64,000 bases of DNA from Arthrobacter zhaoxinii (GCF_025244925.1 NZ_CP104275.1:2170001-2234000); one strand, 5' to 3'. Positions 7,954 to 16,787 are shown, counted from the stretch's first letter. Program-made: numbers and translations. The notes: generated by a model not told the origin, from the letters alone.

Positions 7954-9108
7954 ATGCAAAACCGCAAGAGAAATACACCAGCTCTCGTGGCCGGATTTGC
8001 AGCCATCGCAGGGCTGTCGATTGCCACCGGCGGGCCGGCCTTGGCTACCGCCATGCCAGCAACCGGGGGTCCCCTCACCACGGAACCGCCGAGCCATTCC
8101 CCTTCGACCGGGACCTCCGTGACGGAAACAGGTGTCTACCTGTACCAGAAGCTGGACCCGAAGAAGCCTGCCGCCTGGGAGAACTCGGGCGAACAGAACT
8201 TCCTGGCGAAGCAGCCCGGACACCAGTGGTTCACGGATGTATCGGCTCTGGTTCCTTCCGAGGTATGCGGGCCCGGCTGGGGCATCCAGCAGGATGTACT
8301 CGAATTCAAGGGAACGTACGACTGGCCCAAGACGCTCCGCCACCCGGACGCCACCTTCCCCGGGAATCCGACGTTGAAGGACAACAAGCATCAGGAACTT
8401 GCAGATCTGATGACCGTGCCCGAGTGCGAGACCCCGTCGGACAAGCCTTCCGAAAACCCCACCCCCAAACCCACGCCTTCGGACAAGCCGTCCGAAACCC
8501 CCACGGACAAGCCGACCGAAAAGCCCACCCCGAAACCCACACCTTCGGACAAGCCCTCGGAAACACCGTCGGATACCCCTTCGGAGACCCCGTCGGAAAA
8601 GCCCTCCGAAAACCCCACCCCGAAGCCCACCCCTTCGGACAAGCCGTCGGACACCCCGTCGGAGACCCCCTCGGACAAGCCCACCGAAAAGCCCACCCCG
8701 AAACCCACACCTTCGAACAAGCCTTCGGATACCCCTTCGGAAACCCCCACGGACAAGCCTTCCGAAAACCCCACTCCGGAAACCACCCCGTCGGACACCC
8801 CGTCGGAGACCCCGTCGGAGACGCCCTCGGACAAGCCCTCGGACAAGGTGACCCCGAAACCCACCGCCACCCCGTCGCCGACCAGCACCCCGGCAGGTGC
8901 AGTGCCGCCGCCCGGAACGGACACCACCCCTCCTGCTGCAGGCAGCACTGACCCCCGCGTCTCGGTTGCAGGCACCACGGACCAGCGCGTGCCTGATGCA
9001 GGGCTCGCCCACACGGGCGCAAACGGAACCTGGCTCGCCGTAGCCGGTGCCGCCGTTCTCGCTCTCGGAGCCGGACTGGTCGTGATTGCCCGCCGCCGGA
9101 AGGCCTAG
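7954..9108 (+). CDS. Secreted, repeat-rich surface protein with sortase-E-type LAHTG anchor
   Basis: A 384-residue cell-wall protein. Residues 1-32 form a signal peptide (basic start, hydrophobic core, cleavage near ALATA). Residues 55-155 form a small extracellular domain I do not recognise, with Cys105 and Cys158. Residues 160-320 are a Pro/Ser/Thr/Asp/Lys repeat region that would act as a wall-spanning stalk. The C-terminus has LAHTG (351-355), a hydrophobic helix and an RRRK tail, i.e. a cell-wall sorting signal. LAxTG is the motif preferred by class E sortases of high-G+C Gram-positives. No sortase gene lies in this window. ATG at 7954 follows AAAGGAAA. A strong hairpin follows the stop. 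Confidence 0.85.
   Translation: MQNRKRNTPALVAGFAAIAGLSIATGGPALATAMPATGGPLTTEPPSHSPSTGTSVTETGVYLYQKLDPKKPAAWENSGEQNFLAKQPGHQWFTDVSALVPSEVCGPGWGIQQDVLEFKGTYDWPKTLRHPDATFPGNPTLKDNKHQELADLMTVPECETPSDKPSENPTPKPTPSDKPSETPTDKPTEKPTPKPTPSDKPSETPSDTPSETPSEKPSENPTPKPTPSDKPSDTPSETPSDKPTEKPTPKPTPSNKPSDTPSETPTDKPSENPTPETTPSDTPSETPSETPSDKPSDKVTPKPTATPSPTSTPAGAVPPPGTDTTPPAAGSTDPRVSVAGTTDQRVPDAGLAHTGANGTWLAVAGAAVLALGAGLVVIARRRKA
8431..8900 (+). repeat. Degenerate tandem repeat encoding the (T)PSDKPSE(T/N)PTPKP stalk
   Basis: Within the surface-protein gene, near-identical units such as ccgtcggacaagccttcc, cccaccccgaaacccacc and ccgtcggagacc alternate for about 470 bp. They encode PSDKPSE-, PTDKPTE- and NPTPKPTP-type units. 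Such a tract is prone to slippage, so the copy number may vary between strains. Confidence 0.85.
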
Positions 9109-9121
9109 GCCCTAACCGGTC

Positions 9122-9158
9122 GGTGTACCCCGGATAGCTTCAGTGTCCGGGGTACACC
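9122..9158. terminator. Bidirectional hairpin between the surface-protein and 2H-phosphoesterase genes
   Basis: Perfect 13-bp stem (9122-9134 and 9146-9158) with an 11-nt loop, starting 13 bp after the surface-protein stop. The right arm lies inside the last codons of the converging gene, so one terminator may serve both. Confidence 0.75.
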
Positions 9159-9730
9159 ACCGGCATCGGTGTCAGGGTTACCGGTTCCAGCCGCAGCGGC
9201 GGAACCGCACCAAGGTACCCGCGGGCCAGGGTGATGTGCGGACGCAGGGCCGCGGCAAACATAAAGTTCGGGTCCGACGCCATAAAGGCCGCACTATCGG
9301 AAACGCCGCATGCGGCCAGGAAATCCACCAGCACCTCGTACAGCTCCCCATGCAGCGCAGTAAGTTCCAGGGAAGGCTGATATTCCACCACCAGGGTTGA
9401 GCCCCTCGCCCCGAACCCTGCGGTCCCCAGCGGGTCGAGCCGGAAGGCTGAGGGAGGCAGCAGTGCCTCGGTCCGGGCAATATACCCGCCGAGAAGCTGG
9501 TCATAGGCGGAGCGGGAAATGCCGGTCTCTGCACTGATGACCCGATATACGTCCATCACCTTCCCGAAGTGGATCAGTGTTGCATGCAGCTGCCGGCGCG
9601 GCACCCGCCGGGTACCTGCGGGCAGCGCGTCCTGCAGGGACAGCAGGTGGGCCAGCGATGCGCCGTCGGGCTCCATCTGCGCGTAAAGGCGGAGATTTGC
9701 GTCAAAACCGGGCCGCTCGGATTCAGGCAT
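9140..9730 (-). CDS. 2H phosphoesterase / 2'-5' RNA ligase family protein
   Basis: A 196-residue protein with both HxT motifs of the 2H phosphoesterase fold: HATLIHFGK near residue 49 and RPHITLAR near residue 163. Members hydrolyse or ligate cyclic or 2',5'-linked phosphodiesters; the substrate here is unknown. The frame is open far upstream across the divergent GNAT gene, but ATG at 9730 leaves the two genes non-overlapping. It is preceded by TACACT exactly 6 nt upstream, a -10 element for a leaderless mRNA. Confidence 0.8.
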   Translation of the reverse strand: MPESERPGFDANLRLYAQMEPDGASLAHLLSLQDALPAGTRRVPRRQLHATLIHFGKVMDVYRVISAETGISRSAYDQLLGGYIARTEALLPPSAFRLDPLGTAGFGARGSTLVVEYQPSLELTALHGELYEVLVDFLAACGVSDSAAFMASDPNFMFAAALRPHITLARGYLGAVPPLRLEPVTLTPMPVVYPGH

Positions 9731-9772
9731 GGGAAAAGTGTAGGCCGGGCGCCGTCGGCTAGGCTGTCGCGC
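9731..9772. promoter_or_regulatory. Compact divergent leaderless promoter pair
   Basis: Only 42 bp separate the two divergent start codons. A minus-strand -10 (TACACT, 9742-9737) and a plus-strand -10 (TAGGCT, 9760-9765) lie 6-7 nt before their start codons. The 17 bp between them equals a sigma70 spacer, so each -10 sits in the other promoter's -35 position. There is no Shine-Dalgarno for either gene. Confidence 0.55.
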
Positions 9773-10363
9773 ATGGCTTTCGAGATTCCCCTGCTCCGCG
9801 ACGACACGCTCCTGCTCCGCCCGCACACAGCTGCTGACCGCGACGCCGTCCATGCCCGCTGTGTTGACCCGTTGACCCTCAGGTGGACCACCGTTCCGGT
9901 GGATTACACCTCGGAGATGGCGCAGGAGTACCTGGAGACCATCTCGGCTCCGCAGGAGAACGCCGTGTCCTGGGCCCTCGACGTCGGCGGCCGCTATGCG
10001 GGAACCATTGACCTGCGCTTCGAAGGGGCCGCTTCGGGCTCCCTGGGTTTCGTCACCTCGCCGGAATACCGTGGCCGCGGCCTGATGTCGCGTGCCGTCC
10101 GGCTGGCAACGGCCCACGCCTTCGAGGACCTGGACTGGGACGTGGTGACGTGGAAAGCGAACGCGGGAAACGTCGGCAGCTATAAGACGGTCTGGCGCTG
10201 CGGTTTCCCGCGGCCCGTCGCCGTTCCCTACCTGCTGAACCACCGGGGAAAGATGGTGGAGGGCTGGATGTCCAGCCTCGCCGCCGAGGATCCCCGGCAC
10301 CCCTCGGGCAGCTGGGAGGAAGCCAAAACCCGGCTTCCGTCCGTGCCCGTGAACGCGGGATAA
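9773..10363 (+). CDS. GNAT family N-acetyltransferase (RimJ/RimL-like)
   Basis: A 196-residue acetyltransferase of the RimJ/RimL type, which often acts on protein N-termini or small amines. The start matches the family (LRDDTLLLRPHTAADRDAV) and the acetyl-CoA loop reads SPEYRGRGLMSRAV near residue 100. The late segment NAGNVGSYKTVWRCGF matches the N-x-x-S-x-x-x-x-x-x-x-GF pattern. Substrate unknown. ATG at 9773 is 7 nt after TAGGCT with no Shine-Dalgarno, so the mRNA is probably leaderless. Confidence 0.88.
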   Translation: MAFEIPLLRDDTLLLRPHTAADRDAVHARCVDPLTLRWTTVPVDYTSEMAQEYLETISAPQENAVSWALDVGGRYAGTIDLRFEGAASGSLGFVTSPEYRGRGLMSRAVRLATAHAFEDLDWDVVTWKANAGNVGSYKTVWRCGFPRPVAVPYLLNHRGKMVEGWMSSLAAEDPRHPSGSWEEAKTRLPSVPVNAG

Positions 10364-10366
10364 ACG

Positions 10367-10687
10367 CTAGAGCTCGTCCGCCTTGGGCAGAGTGAGGTCG
10401 TCGTTGCGGGTCAGTTCCTCCACATTGACGTCCTTGAAGGTAATGACGCGCACGCTCTTCACGAACCGTGCGGACCGGTAGACATCCCAGACCCAGGCGT
10501 CCTGCAGTGTGAGGTCGAAGTAGATCTCGCCGTCGGCGGACCGGGCCTGCAGATCGACGTGGTTGGCCAGGTAGAAACGGCGTTCGGTTTCCACCACGTA
10601 GCTGAAGAGGCCTACGACGTCGCGGTACTCCCGGTACAGCTGGAGCTCCATGTCCGTTTCATAGTTCTCAAGGTCTTCGGCGCTCAT
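10367..10687 (-). CDS. DUF2469 family protein
   Basis: A 106-residue conserved actinobacterial protein (MSAEDLENYETDMELQLYRE start, then YFLANHVDLQ-like and FDLTLQDAWVWDVYR-like segments). Function unknown. It is acidic and cytoplasmic by composition. ATG at 10687 is preferred to an upstream in-frame start because TAGGA lies just before it. It directly follows rnhB with a 7-nt gap, its usual place in actinobacteria, and is likely co-transcribed with lepB-rnhB. Confidence 0.9.
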   Translation of the reverse strand: MSAEDLENYETDMELQLYREYRDVVGLFSYVVETERRFYLANHVDLQARSADGEIYFDLTLQDAWVWDVYRSARFVKSVRVITFKDVNVEELTRNDDLTLPKADEL

Positions 10688-10694
10688 ATTCCTA

Positions 10695-11456
10695 TCATCC
10701 CCCAACTGTGCTTAAGTCGTCCCCCGGCTCCAGCACCGGTTCGCCCGGGCGGGGCTTCGAACCCAGCCGCCAGGACATACGGTGCAGCGGCGTGGGGCCG
10801 TGGACGTCGATGGCTGCGCGGTGAGACCCGGTTGCGTAGCCCTTGTTGATTTCCCATGAATAATGCGGGTTCGAAGCGGCAAACTCTACCATCATGGCGT
10901 CGCGTTCAACCTTCGCCAGCACGCTGGCGGCTGCCACGCTCAGGCACTGCATGTCCGCCTTGATCCGGGTGTGCACGGGCGCGGTGCAACCTTCTCCGGC
11001 CGCCGCCGCAGGACCGCCCGCCGGTTCCTCGAAGTCGTCGAAGAGGCTGCCCTGCCGCTCGGGCGAGAGCCAGTTGTAATTGCCGTCCAGCAGCACAACG
11101 TCGGGGCACACCGTCAGGCACACCTGATCCCACGCGCGGGTGCCGGCAAGCCGAAGGGCCGCCGTCAGCCCGTGCAGGTCGATCTCGGCGGCGGTCGCAT
11201 GGCCGACACCCCAGGCGAGGGCCCACTTCTTGATCTGCGGAACCAGCGCATTCCGGTCCGCCACGGAAAGCAGCTTGCTGTCGCGCACGCCCTTGAGGGA
11301 CCGCGCGCTGGCCAGGTCCACGGCCACCAGACCCACCGACACCGGTCCGGCCAGGGCACCGCGGCCGACTTCGTCGCACCCGGCAAGGATCCGGTGACCG
11401 GAGGCGGTGAACGTACGTTCGAGCCGCAGGGTGGGGGCCTTGGCGGTGGAACTCAC
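10695..11456 (-). CDS. rnhB: Ribonuclease HII
   Basis: Removes ribonucleotides and RNA primers from RNA-DNA hybrids. The 253-residue protein has the catalytic acidic set: [12 protein letters not shown] (Asp-Glu), [16 protein letters not shown] (Asp) and KVERDAMM (Asp). A Glu/Gly/Ala-rich insertion follows the LSPERQ segment. GTG at 11456 overlaps the lepB stop as GTGA and is chosen over a start at 11534 that would overlap lepB by over 80 bp. Operon lepB-rnhB-DUF2469. Confidence 0.94.
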   Translation of the reverse strand: MSSTAKAPTLRLERTFTASGHRILAGCDEVGRGALAGPVSVGLVAVDLASARSLKGVRDSKLLSVADRNALVPQIKKWALAWGVGHATAAEIDLHGLTAALRLAGTRAWDQVCLTVCPDVVLLDGNYNWLSPERQGSLFDDFEEPAGGPAAAAGEGCTAPVHTRIKADMQCLSVAAASVLAKVERDAMMVEFAASNPHYSWEINKGYATGSHRAAIDVHGPTPLHRMSWRLGSKPRPGEPVLEPGDDLSTVGG

Positions 11457-12211
11457 TGGCCGCTGCTCGGTTCGGGGACGTCCTCGAAGACCTCCGGATA
11501 GCTGCTGACCCCGCCGACGCGGTTCAGGGGCCACGCCGTGACGACGGCCTTGCCCTCAATGTCCTTCACGTCCACGAAGCCGCCGCCGTCACCGTACTGG
11601 TGCTCCCGCGAATCCGCGGAGGCGTTGCGGTGGTCGCCCATCACCCAGACCTTTCCTTCGGGGACAACCACGTCGAAGGGGATGTCGGAGGGAGTGGCGC
11701 CGGGGTACAGGTAGGGCTCGTCCAGGGGTTCGCCGTTGACGGTGATCCGGCCCTCGGAGTCGCAGCAGACCACGTGGTCGCCTTCGGTGCCGATGACCCG
11801 CTTGACCAGGTGCTGCTGGGACTCGTCCGGCAGCAGCCCCACAAAGGTCAGTGCCTCACGGACCGGATTGGCTGCCTTCTCAGGGGTCTCCGGCAGCCAG
11901 CCCTTGGTGTCCTTGAAGACGACGACGTCGCCGCGGTTCAGGTCCATGGGTTCGGGGACCAGGAGGTTCACAAAGATACGGTCGTTGATTTCCAGTGTCT
12001 CCTCCATGGATCCGGAGGGAATGTAAAACGCCCGGAAAAGGAACGTCTTGATCAGGAAGGACAGCACCAGTGCTATGACCACGATGGTGAGGACTTCCCT
12101 GAGCCAGGCACCGAAGCCGCGCTTTTTCTCCTTCGGCGCGTTCGCTGCGTGGTTCCGCTGTTCCCCGGAGCCGGGCGTCCCGTCAGGGGACTGGTCCGGT
12201 TGCTGCGACAT
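11453..12211 (-). CDS. lepB: Signal peptidase I (first of two)
   Basis: Membrane serine protease that cleaves Sec/Tat signal peptides. A cytoplasmic N-terminus of about 45 residues is followed by one transmembrane helix ([19 protein letters not shown]). The Ser nucleophile lies in [11 protein letters not shown] and the Lys general base in [21 protein letters not shown] is the box E region. 252 residues. ATG at 12211 has an AGAGGAAA Shine-Dalgarno. It lies 11 bp after a second, divergent-in-sequence signal peptidase gene, in the rplS operon order. Confidence 0.95.
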   Translation of the reverse strand: MSQQPDQSPDGTPGSGEQRNHAANAPKEKKRGFGAWLREVLTIVVIALVLSFLIKTFLFRAFYIPSGSMEETLEINDRIFVNLLVPEPMDLNRGDVVVFKDTKGWLPETPEKAANPVREALTFVGLLPDESQQHLVKRVIGTEGDHVVCCDSEGRITVNGEPLDEPYLYPGATPSDIPFDVVVPEGKVWVMGDHRNASADSREHQYGDGGGFVDVKDIEGKAVVTAWPLNRVGGVSSYPEVFEDVPEPSSGQ

Positions 12212-12222
12212 TGCGTTTCCTC

Positions 12223-12933
12223 TTATTTCTCCGTGTTCCACTCGGCTCCTAAGGATAGCCGGTCAAGATTGGTACCGCGTTCGAGCGGCCAAAGAATCCG
12301 CTGGGCCTGTCCGATCACCCGTTCGGTGGAAATCAGGCCGCCGCCGGGAGCTCCCAGCAGTGAGCGGGAATCCGCCGAGACTGAGCGGTGGTCCCCGAGC
12401 AGCCACAGCCTGCCTTCCGGGACGACGACGTCGAACGCGGAGTCGCTGGGAGTGTCACCTGGATAAACGTACGGCTCATCCACCGGAGTTCCGTTGACCG
12501 TAATCCGGGGATCCCCGTCGGAGCAGCAGCTCACATGGTCTCCCGCCACGCCGATGACCCGTTTGACGTAGACGGTGTCGCTGCCGGCCAGACCGAGCCA
12601 GCGCCCGACCGTCACGGCGGCGTCGGCCAGGGCCGGGCGTCCGCTGTGCAGCGGGGCCAACGAGCCCCGGCCGTCGAACACCACCACGTCGCCGCGCTGG
12701 ATCTCCGCCGTATCGTAGGCGGTGCGGGACACGAGGATCCGGTCACCGGGTTCCAGCAGCGGCTGCATGGAGTCCGAGGGGATGTAGAAGACGTCGAAAA
12801 GGAAAGCCCGGACGAGTGCGGCGAGGATCACGGCGGCGGCGAGAGCACATAGCACAAAACGCCAGCCCACAAACCGGGGCCGGCGTTTCGCGTGCTTCGC
12901 GGGGGGACCCCCGGAGGCGGATGCTGCAGTCAA
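12223..12933 (-). CDS. Signal peptidase I (second paralogue)
   Basis: A 236-residue type I signal peptidase with a short N-terminus and one transmembrane helix (FVLCALAAAVILAALVRAFL). It keeps the catalytic Ser in YIPSDSMQPLL, the Lys in YVKRVIGVAGD and the GDHRSVSADSR box. It differs from the neighbouring copy along its length and has a shorter tail, so it is an old duplication rather than a recent one. The start appears to be TTG at 12933, 5 bp after the rplS stop, suggesting translational coupling. No strong Shine-Dalgarno is seen, so the start is uncertain. Confidence 0.9.
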   Translation of the reverse strand: MTAASASGGPPAKHAKRRPRFVGWRFVLCALAAAVILAALVRAFLFDVFYIPSDSMQPLLEPGDRILVSRTAYDTAEIQRGDVVVFDGRGSLAPLHSGRPALADAAVTVGRWLGLAGSDTVYVKRVIGVAGDHVSCCSDGDPRITVNGTPVDEPYVYPGDTPSDSAFDVVVPEGRLWLLGDHRSVSADSRSLLGAPGGGLISTERVIGQAQRILWPLERGTNLDRLSLGAEWNTEK

Positions 12934-12938
12934 GTAAG

Positions 12939-13298
12939 TTACTTGGCGGGACGGAAGTCGCGCTTTTCCTTGATCTTGGCTGCCTTGCCGCGCAGATCGC
13001 GCATGTAGTACAGCTTCGCGCGGCGGACGTCGCCCTTGGAGACAACCTCGAGCTTGTCGATGACCGGGGAGTGTACCGGGAAGGTACGCTCCACGCCGAC
13101 GCCGAAGCTGACCTTGCGGACCGTGAAGGTCGCGCGGAGGCCATCACCCTGGCGCTTGAGCACGAAGCCCTGGAAGACCTGAACACGGGTGTTCTTGCCT
13201 TCGATGATGTTTACGTGAACCTTGACGGTGTCACCGGCGCGGAACTCGGGGATGTCCGTACGCAGGGAAGCTGCGTCAACAGAATCTAGGATGTGCAT
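12939..13298 (-). CDS. rplS: 50S ribosomal protein L19
   Basis: 119-residue L19 of the large subunit, located at the 30S-50S interface. Recognised by [30 protein letters not shown] and [23 protein letters not shown] at 13298 has an AGGAGTGA Shine-Dalgarno. It is the first gene of rplS-lepB-lepB-rnhB-DUF2469 and is separated from trmD by a 232-bp leader. Confidence 0.98.
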   Translation of the reverse strand: MHILDSVDAASLRTDIPEFRAGDTVKVHVNIIEGKNTRVQVFQGFVLKRQGDGLRATFTVRKVSFGVGVERTFPVHSPVIDKLEVVSKGDVRRAKLYYMRDLRGKAAKIKEKRDFRPAK

Positions 13299-13530
13299 TG
13301 TGTATCACTCCTGGTGAACGCCACAGGTCATTCACTTTGGTAACGGCAGCAAGAATGCGCCCGAAGGCTGCACGGATGCTGTCGAAGCTAAAAGACCGGC
13401 AGGACCGAGGATGGAATGCCGGTGTGTACATATCTGTTGGCCGCGTTCCCCCTGTGGCAGGTACGGACCCAGATGACACAACTCCCTATTTTGCCACACG
13501 CACTTCAACGGCACCAATCCGGCGCCGGGG
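13299..13530 (-). promoter_or_regulatory. rplS leader region with candidate promoter
   Basis: A 232-bp non-coding stretch between trmD and rplS. On the minus strand TTGGTG (13517-13512), an 18-bp spacer and CAAAAT (13493-13488) form a candidate promoter that would give an rplS leader of about 180 nt. A 6-bp hairpin (13395-13400 and 13418-13423) lies in the leader. A ribosomal-protein autoregulatory role is possible but not shown. Confidence 0.4.
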
Positions 13531-14310
13531 TCAGGCCGGCGGGTGGACCCGGCCGTCGCGGATCTCGTAGCCCAGCGCCGCCAGGGTGGCACGGTCGGCC
13601 TTGTCCAGAGTGGAGGCGTCAAGCTTTTCGAGCAGATCCGGCCGGCGGGCTGCGGTGCGCTGCAGCTGTTCGTCCCGCCGGAACCGGGCGATCTTCCCGT
13701 GGTTTCCGCTGAGCAGGACCTCCGGGACCGCACGCTCGCGCCAGGCGGAGGGTTTGGTGTACACCGGGTATTCCAGCAGTCCGTCCGAGTGGGATTCCTC
13801 CACCAGGGACTCGGGATTGCCGACGACCCCGGGCACCAGCCGGCCCACGGCTTCCACCATGGCCAGCACCGCCACTTCACCGCCGTTGAGCACGTAGTCG
13901 CCGAGGCTGACGGGACGGACATCGAAGCGTTCCCCGGCCCATTCCAGCACCCGCTCGTCGATTCCCTCGTAGCGGCCGCAGGCAAAGACCAGCTGCTTTT
14001 CCTCGGCCAGCTCGTAGGCCATGGCCTGGGTGAAGACGGCACCGGCCGGCGAGGGGACAATCAGGACCGGCCGCTCGTCGCCGTCGCCGGCCACCGCGTC
14101 CAGCGCCTGCGCCCACGGTTCGGGCTTCATAACCATGCCCGCTCCCCCGCCGTACGGGGTGTCGTCCACGGTCCGGTGCCGGTCGGTGGTGAAGTCCCGC
14201 AGGTCATGGACGGCCAGGTCCAGCAGGCCTTCCTGCCGGGCCTTGCCGATCAGGGACAGCTCCAGGGCGGCGAGGTACTCCGGGAAGATGCTGACGACGT
14301 CGATACGCAC
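13531..14310 (-). CDS. trmD: tRNA (guanine-N1)-methyltransferase TrmD
   Basis: Methylates G37 of tRNAs with S-adenosylmethionine and prevents +1 frameshifting. The 259-residue SPOUT protein has [13 protein letters not shown] at the start, [29 protein letters not shown] and [13 protein letters not shown] (trefoil-knot SAM site), and the C-terminal DNA/RNA-binding HARFRR-like helix region. The GTG start at 14310 is immediately after the rimM stop, so the pair is translationally coupled. Confidence 0.97.
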   Translation of the reverse strand: MRIDVVSIFPEYLAALELSLIGKARQEGLLDLAVHDLRDFTTDRHRTVDDTPYGGGAGMVMKPEPWAQALDAVAGDGDERPVLIVPSPAGAVFTQAMAYELAEEKQLVFACGRYEGIDERVLEWAGERFDVRPVSLGDYVLNGGEVAVLAMVEAVGRLVPGVVGNPESLVEESHSDGLLEYPVYTKPSAWRERAVPEVLLSGNHGKIARFRRDEQLQRTAARRPDLLEKLDASTLDKADRATLAALGYEIRDGRVHPPA

Positions 14311-14874
14311 TTACTGTCCGGCTTCCTTCGTGTCGGCCGGCGCTGCGTCCTTTTTGTCCTCGGGCTTGTTCAGCTCGAAGAGGCCCTCCGGCGGGGTCAG
14401 CAGCACGTAGCCGTCCTCAATGTTCACTTCGGGGACGATCGCCTCGACGAACGGCACGAGGATCTCCTCGCCGCGGGTGTCCTCGACCACGAGCAGGTCC
14501 TGGACGGTGAGGGTACGCAGGCCGCTGACGGTTCCGACGACGTCGTCGCCCACCCGTGCCTTCAGGCCCACCAGTTCGTGCTCGTACCAGCCTTCGTCGT
14601 CGTCGTCCTCATCCACCGTTTCGGTGTCGATGAACAGCTTGACGCCGCGCAGTTCCTCCGCACCGTTGCGGTCCGTGATTTCATCGAACCCCAGCAGCAG
14701 GATGTCCTTGTTCCACCGGGCGCTGATCACCGTCAGCGGGCCCTTTGCCGCCGGCTCGACGGTAAGTTCTGTGCCCGGGACAAAGCGGTCCTCCGGTGCG
14801 TCGGTCAGCACCTGGACGGTTACTTCACCGCGGATGCCGTGCGGCTTGCCGATGCGTGCCACCTGTAACTGCAT
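14311..14874 (-). CDS. rimM: Ribosome maturation factor RimM
   Basis: Assists 30S maturation through ribosomal protein S19. The N-terminal RimM domain (MQLQVARIGKPHGIRGEV, ARWNKDILLLGFD) is followed by a PRC-barrel-like C-terminal half (GWYEHELVGLKARVGD, VPFVEAIVPEVNIEDGYVLL). An acidic, charged tail follows from about residue 165. 187 residues. ATG at 14874 has a perfect GAGGAGA Shine-Dalgarno. A terminator precedes the gene, so rimM-trmD probably uses its own promoter or read-through. Confidence 0.95.
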   Translation of the reverse strand: MQLQVARIGKPHGIRGEVTVQVLTDAPEDRFVPGTELTVEPAAKGPLTVISARWNKDILLLGFDEITDRNGAEELRGVKLFIDTETVDEDDDDEGWYEHELVGLKARVGDDVVGTVSGLRTLTVQDLLVVEDTRGEEILVPFVEAIVPEVNIEDGYVLLTPPEGLFELNKPEDKKDAAPADTKEAGQ

Positions 14875-14922
14875 GGAATCTCCTCTGTGGGGGTTTTCGT
14901 CGCCCGGGTTGGCCGGCGCCTG

Positions 14923-14967
14923 AAAAAAATCCGGCCCCTTCACCATTATCTGGTGTCGGGGCCGGAT
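14923..14967 (-). terminator. Rho-independent terminator after rpsP-KH gene
   Basis: On the minus strand, a 10-bp stem (14967-14958 with 14938-14929) and an inner 5-bp stem (14955-14951 with 14945-14941) are followed by seven T residues (14929-14923). This is the clearest intrinsic terminator in the window. It lies between the KH-protein gene and rimM. Confidence 0.85.
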
Positions 14968-15053
14968 CCTGTGTACTGCTGTTACTGCTCTACTTCCGGT
15001 ACTGCAGTGAAGAACTGTTCGCTTCCGCTGCGCCGTCGGTGATCATTTTCAGA

Positions 15054-15296
15054 TCAGCGGCGCCGGTCCGTGTCCACTACGTCCACTCGTACCGGCTCAC
15101 CGTTGGCAAGGGCTGCAATGACCGTGCGCAGTGCGCGTGCGGTCCGTCCCTGCCTGCCGATGACCCGGCCGAGGTCGTCCTGGTGAACCCGAACCTCGAG
15201 GGTTTCCCCGCGACGGTTGCTCTTGGCGGAAACCTTGACGTCCTCAGGACTGTCAACGATTCCGCGCACGAGGTGCTCCAGCGCTTCAGCGAGCAA
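15054..15296 (-). CDS. KH-domain RNA-binding protein (KhpA / YlqC family)
   Basis: An 80-residue single-KH-domain protein. The GxxG loop reads VIGRQGRTARALRTVI. KhpA-type proteins bind RNA with KhpB and affect cell division and small-RNA biology in Gram-positives. A TTG start at 15296 lies 1 nt after the rpsP stop and gives the family's usual LAEALEHLVRGIVDSPED N-terminus. The rpsP-KH order is conserved in actinobacteria and firmicutes. Confidence 0.9.
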   Translation of the reverse strand: MLAEALEHLVRGIVDSPEDVKVSAKSNRRGETLEVRVHQDDLGRVIGRQGRTARALRTVIAALANGEPVRVDVVDTDRRR

Positions 15297-15297
15297 G

Positions 15298-15705
15298 TTA
15301 CTCTGCCTCAGCCTCGGTGGAGGCCTCGGGGGCCTCTTCCTTCTTAGCCTTGGGGGTGATGGCCTCGGGGACAATCACGGACTTCTTTTCGGGAACCACG
15401 AAGGGCTCCTTCGGGGCCTTGGTACGCAGGGTACCTTCCTGGCCTTCGATGTTCTTGAACTTCTGCCAGTCACCGGTGATCTTCAGCAGTGCTGCGACCT
15501 GCTCGGTGGGCTGGGCACCGACGCCGAGCCAGTACTGCGCACGGTCCGACTTGATGTCGATGTACGACGGCTCTTCGGTCGGACGGTACAGTCCGATTTC
15601 TTCGATGGCACGGCCATCGCGCTTGGCACGGGAATCCATGACAACGACGCGGTAGTGTGCTGAGAACTTCTTGCCAAGGCGCTTAAGGCGAATCTTTACG
15701 GCCAC
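15298..15705 (-). CDS. rpsP: 30S ribosomal protein S16
   Basis: 135-residue S16, a small-subunit assembly protein. The core ([37 protein letters not shown]) spans about 80 residues. A long Lys/Glu/Ala-rich tail typical of actinobacterial S16 follows. GTG at 15705 with AGGAGTGA upstream is the start; the open frame beyond it is not coding. Heads the rpsP-KH transcript, which ends at the terminator near 14930. Confidence 0.97.
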   Translation of the reverse strand: MAVKIRLKRLGKKFSAHYRVVVMDSRAKRDGRAIEEIGLYRPTEEPSYIDIKSDRAQYWLGVGAQPTEQVAALLKITGDWQKFKNIEGQEGTLRTKAPKEPFVVPEKKSVIVPEAITPKAKKEEAPEASTEAEAE

Positions 15706-15899
15706 TTTTGTGGTCACTCCTGATCTGAAATGGGGCGAACCCGTACTTCTGCTCCCGTGGGGCGGGCCATAACGTTGGGGTTCAAAAGGACAAGATGCAT
15801 GCACGGAGAGAGGGTCCGCGCAGATCGAGTACCTGACCATTGTGCCAGATGAGTCCATGTTTGGCGACTCTTGCGGCCGCGGCGGATATCCGCGGATTT

Positions 15900-16787
15900 T
15901 CAGGCGACGGCAACACGCAGCCGGTTGCGCCACGGGTCCTCGAAACGCAGCTCCGCCCCGGTGGAGTGGCTGGAAATCCCGGCGTGCCGGAGACGGTCCG
16001 CCAGCCCGGCGACGTCGTCGGCTGCGGGAACGCTGATGAGCACCTCCCCCAGGCCCAGCGTGTCCCTGCGCGGTCCGGCACCGCGGCTGTTCCAGACGTT
16101 CATCGCCATATGGTGGTGGTAGCCGCCCGCGGAAACAAAGAGTGCCTGTCCGTGGAAGCCGGCTGTCCGTTCGAACCCGAGCGTGTCGATATAGAAAGCG
16201 GCGGCGGTTTCCGTATCCCCCACCTGCAGGTGGACGTGCCCGACGGCGGCATCGGCAGCCCGGAGTCCACCCAGTGCCGCTTCGGTGAGGTGGTCACGGA
16301 AGTAGGCCTGCGAAGACAGCGGCAGCGACGCCATCCGCACCTCACGGCCGGCCGCGGTCTCGTCCCAGCCCCAGGTGTCCCGGGGCTTGTCATAGTAGAG
16401 CTCGATGCCGTTGCCTTCGGGGTCGGTGAAGTAGAACGCCTCGCTGACGAGGTGGTCCGCGGAGCCGGCAAAGGCCGACGGGTCATACCGGGCCGCCGAG
16501 GCAACCGCAGCGGCGAGGTCAGCCCGGGTTTCAAAGAGTATGGCGGTATGGAACAGGCCTGCCTCCCCACGGGAAGCGACCTGCAGGTCCGGCCCCGGGG
16601 CCAGATGCACCAGGGGAACGCTCCCGCGGCCCAGGTACATGCCGCCGTCGGACTCCGCCACCACGTCCAGACCGAGGGCGGCGCGGTAGTAGGCGGAGAC
16701 GTTCGCCAGGTCGCCGACCTTGAGCATCACGGTGCCCATGGCGAGAGCGGCGGGCAGCAGGTCCCGGGCATTTACTTGAAGGTTCAT
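15900..16787 (-). CDS. VOC family ring-cleaving dioxygenase-like protein (CatE-like)
   Basis: A 295-residue protein with two vicinal-oxygen-chelate domains (about 15-130 and 170-290). Metal-ligand candidates are His in LFHTAILF, Glu in [12 protein letters not shown], His in [10 protein letters not shown] and a C-terminal Glu in [12 protein letters not shown]. CatE-type members cleave catechols or handle quinones. The substrate is not known. Start ATG 16787 lies inside a duplicated 17-bp motif that looks like a tandem operator, consistent with control by a MarR-type repressor (inference). Confidence 0.85.
   Translation of the reverse strand: MNLQVNARDLLPAALAMGTVMLKVGDLANVSAYYRAALGLDVVAESDGGMYLGRGSVPLVHLAPGPDLQVASRGEAGLFHTAILFETRADLAAAVASAARYDPSAFAGSADHLVSEAFYFTDPEGNGIELYYDKPRDTWGWDETAAGREVRMASLPLSSQAYFRDHLTEAALGGLRAADAAVGHVHLQVGDTETAAAFYIDTLGFERTAGFHGQALFVSAGGYHHHMAMNVWNSRGAGPRRDTLGLGEVLISVPAADDVAGLADRLRHAGISSHSTGAELRFEDPWRNRLRVAVA

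Noticed and set aside
7774..9012. Minus-strand open frame with RGGLRRGVRR-type repeats
   Set aside because: It is antisense to the PSDKPSE repeat region; the repeats are explained by the plus-strand protein, which has a signal peptide and sorting signal.
14311..14313. Possible frameshift between rimM and trmD
   Set aside because: The TAA and GTG are directly adjacent, and each protein has its normal ends, so this is coupling and not a broken gene.
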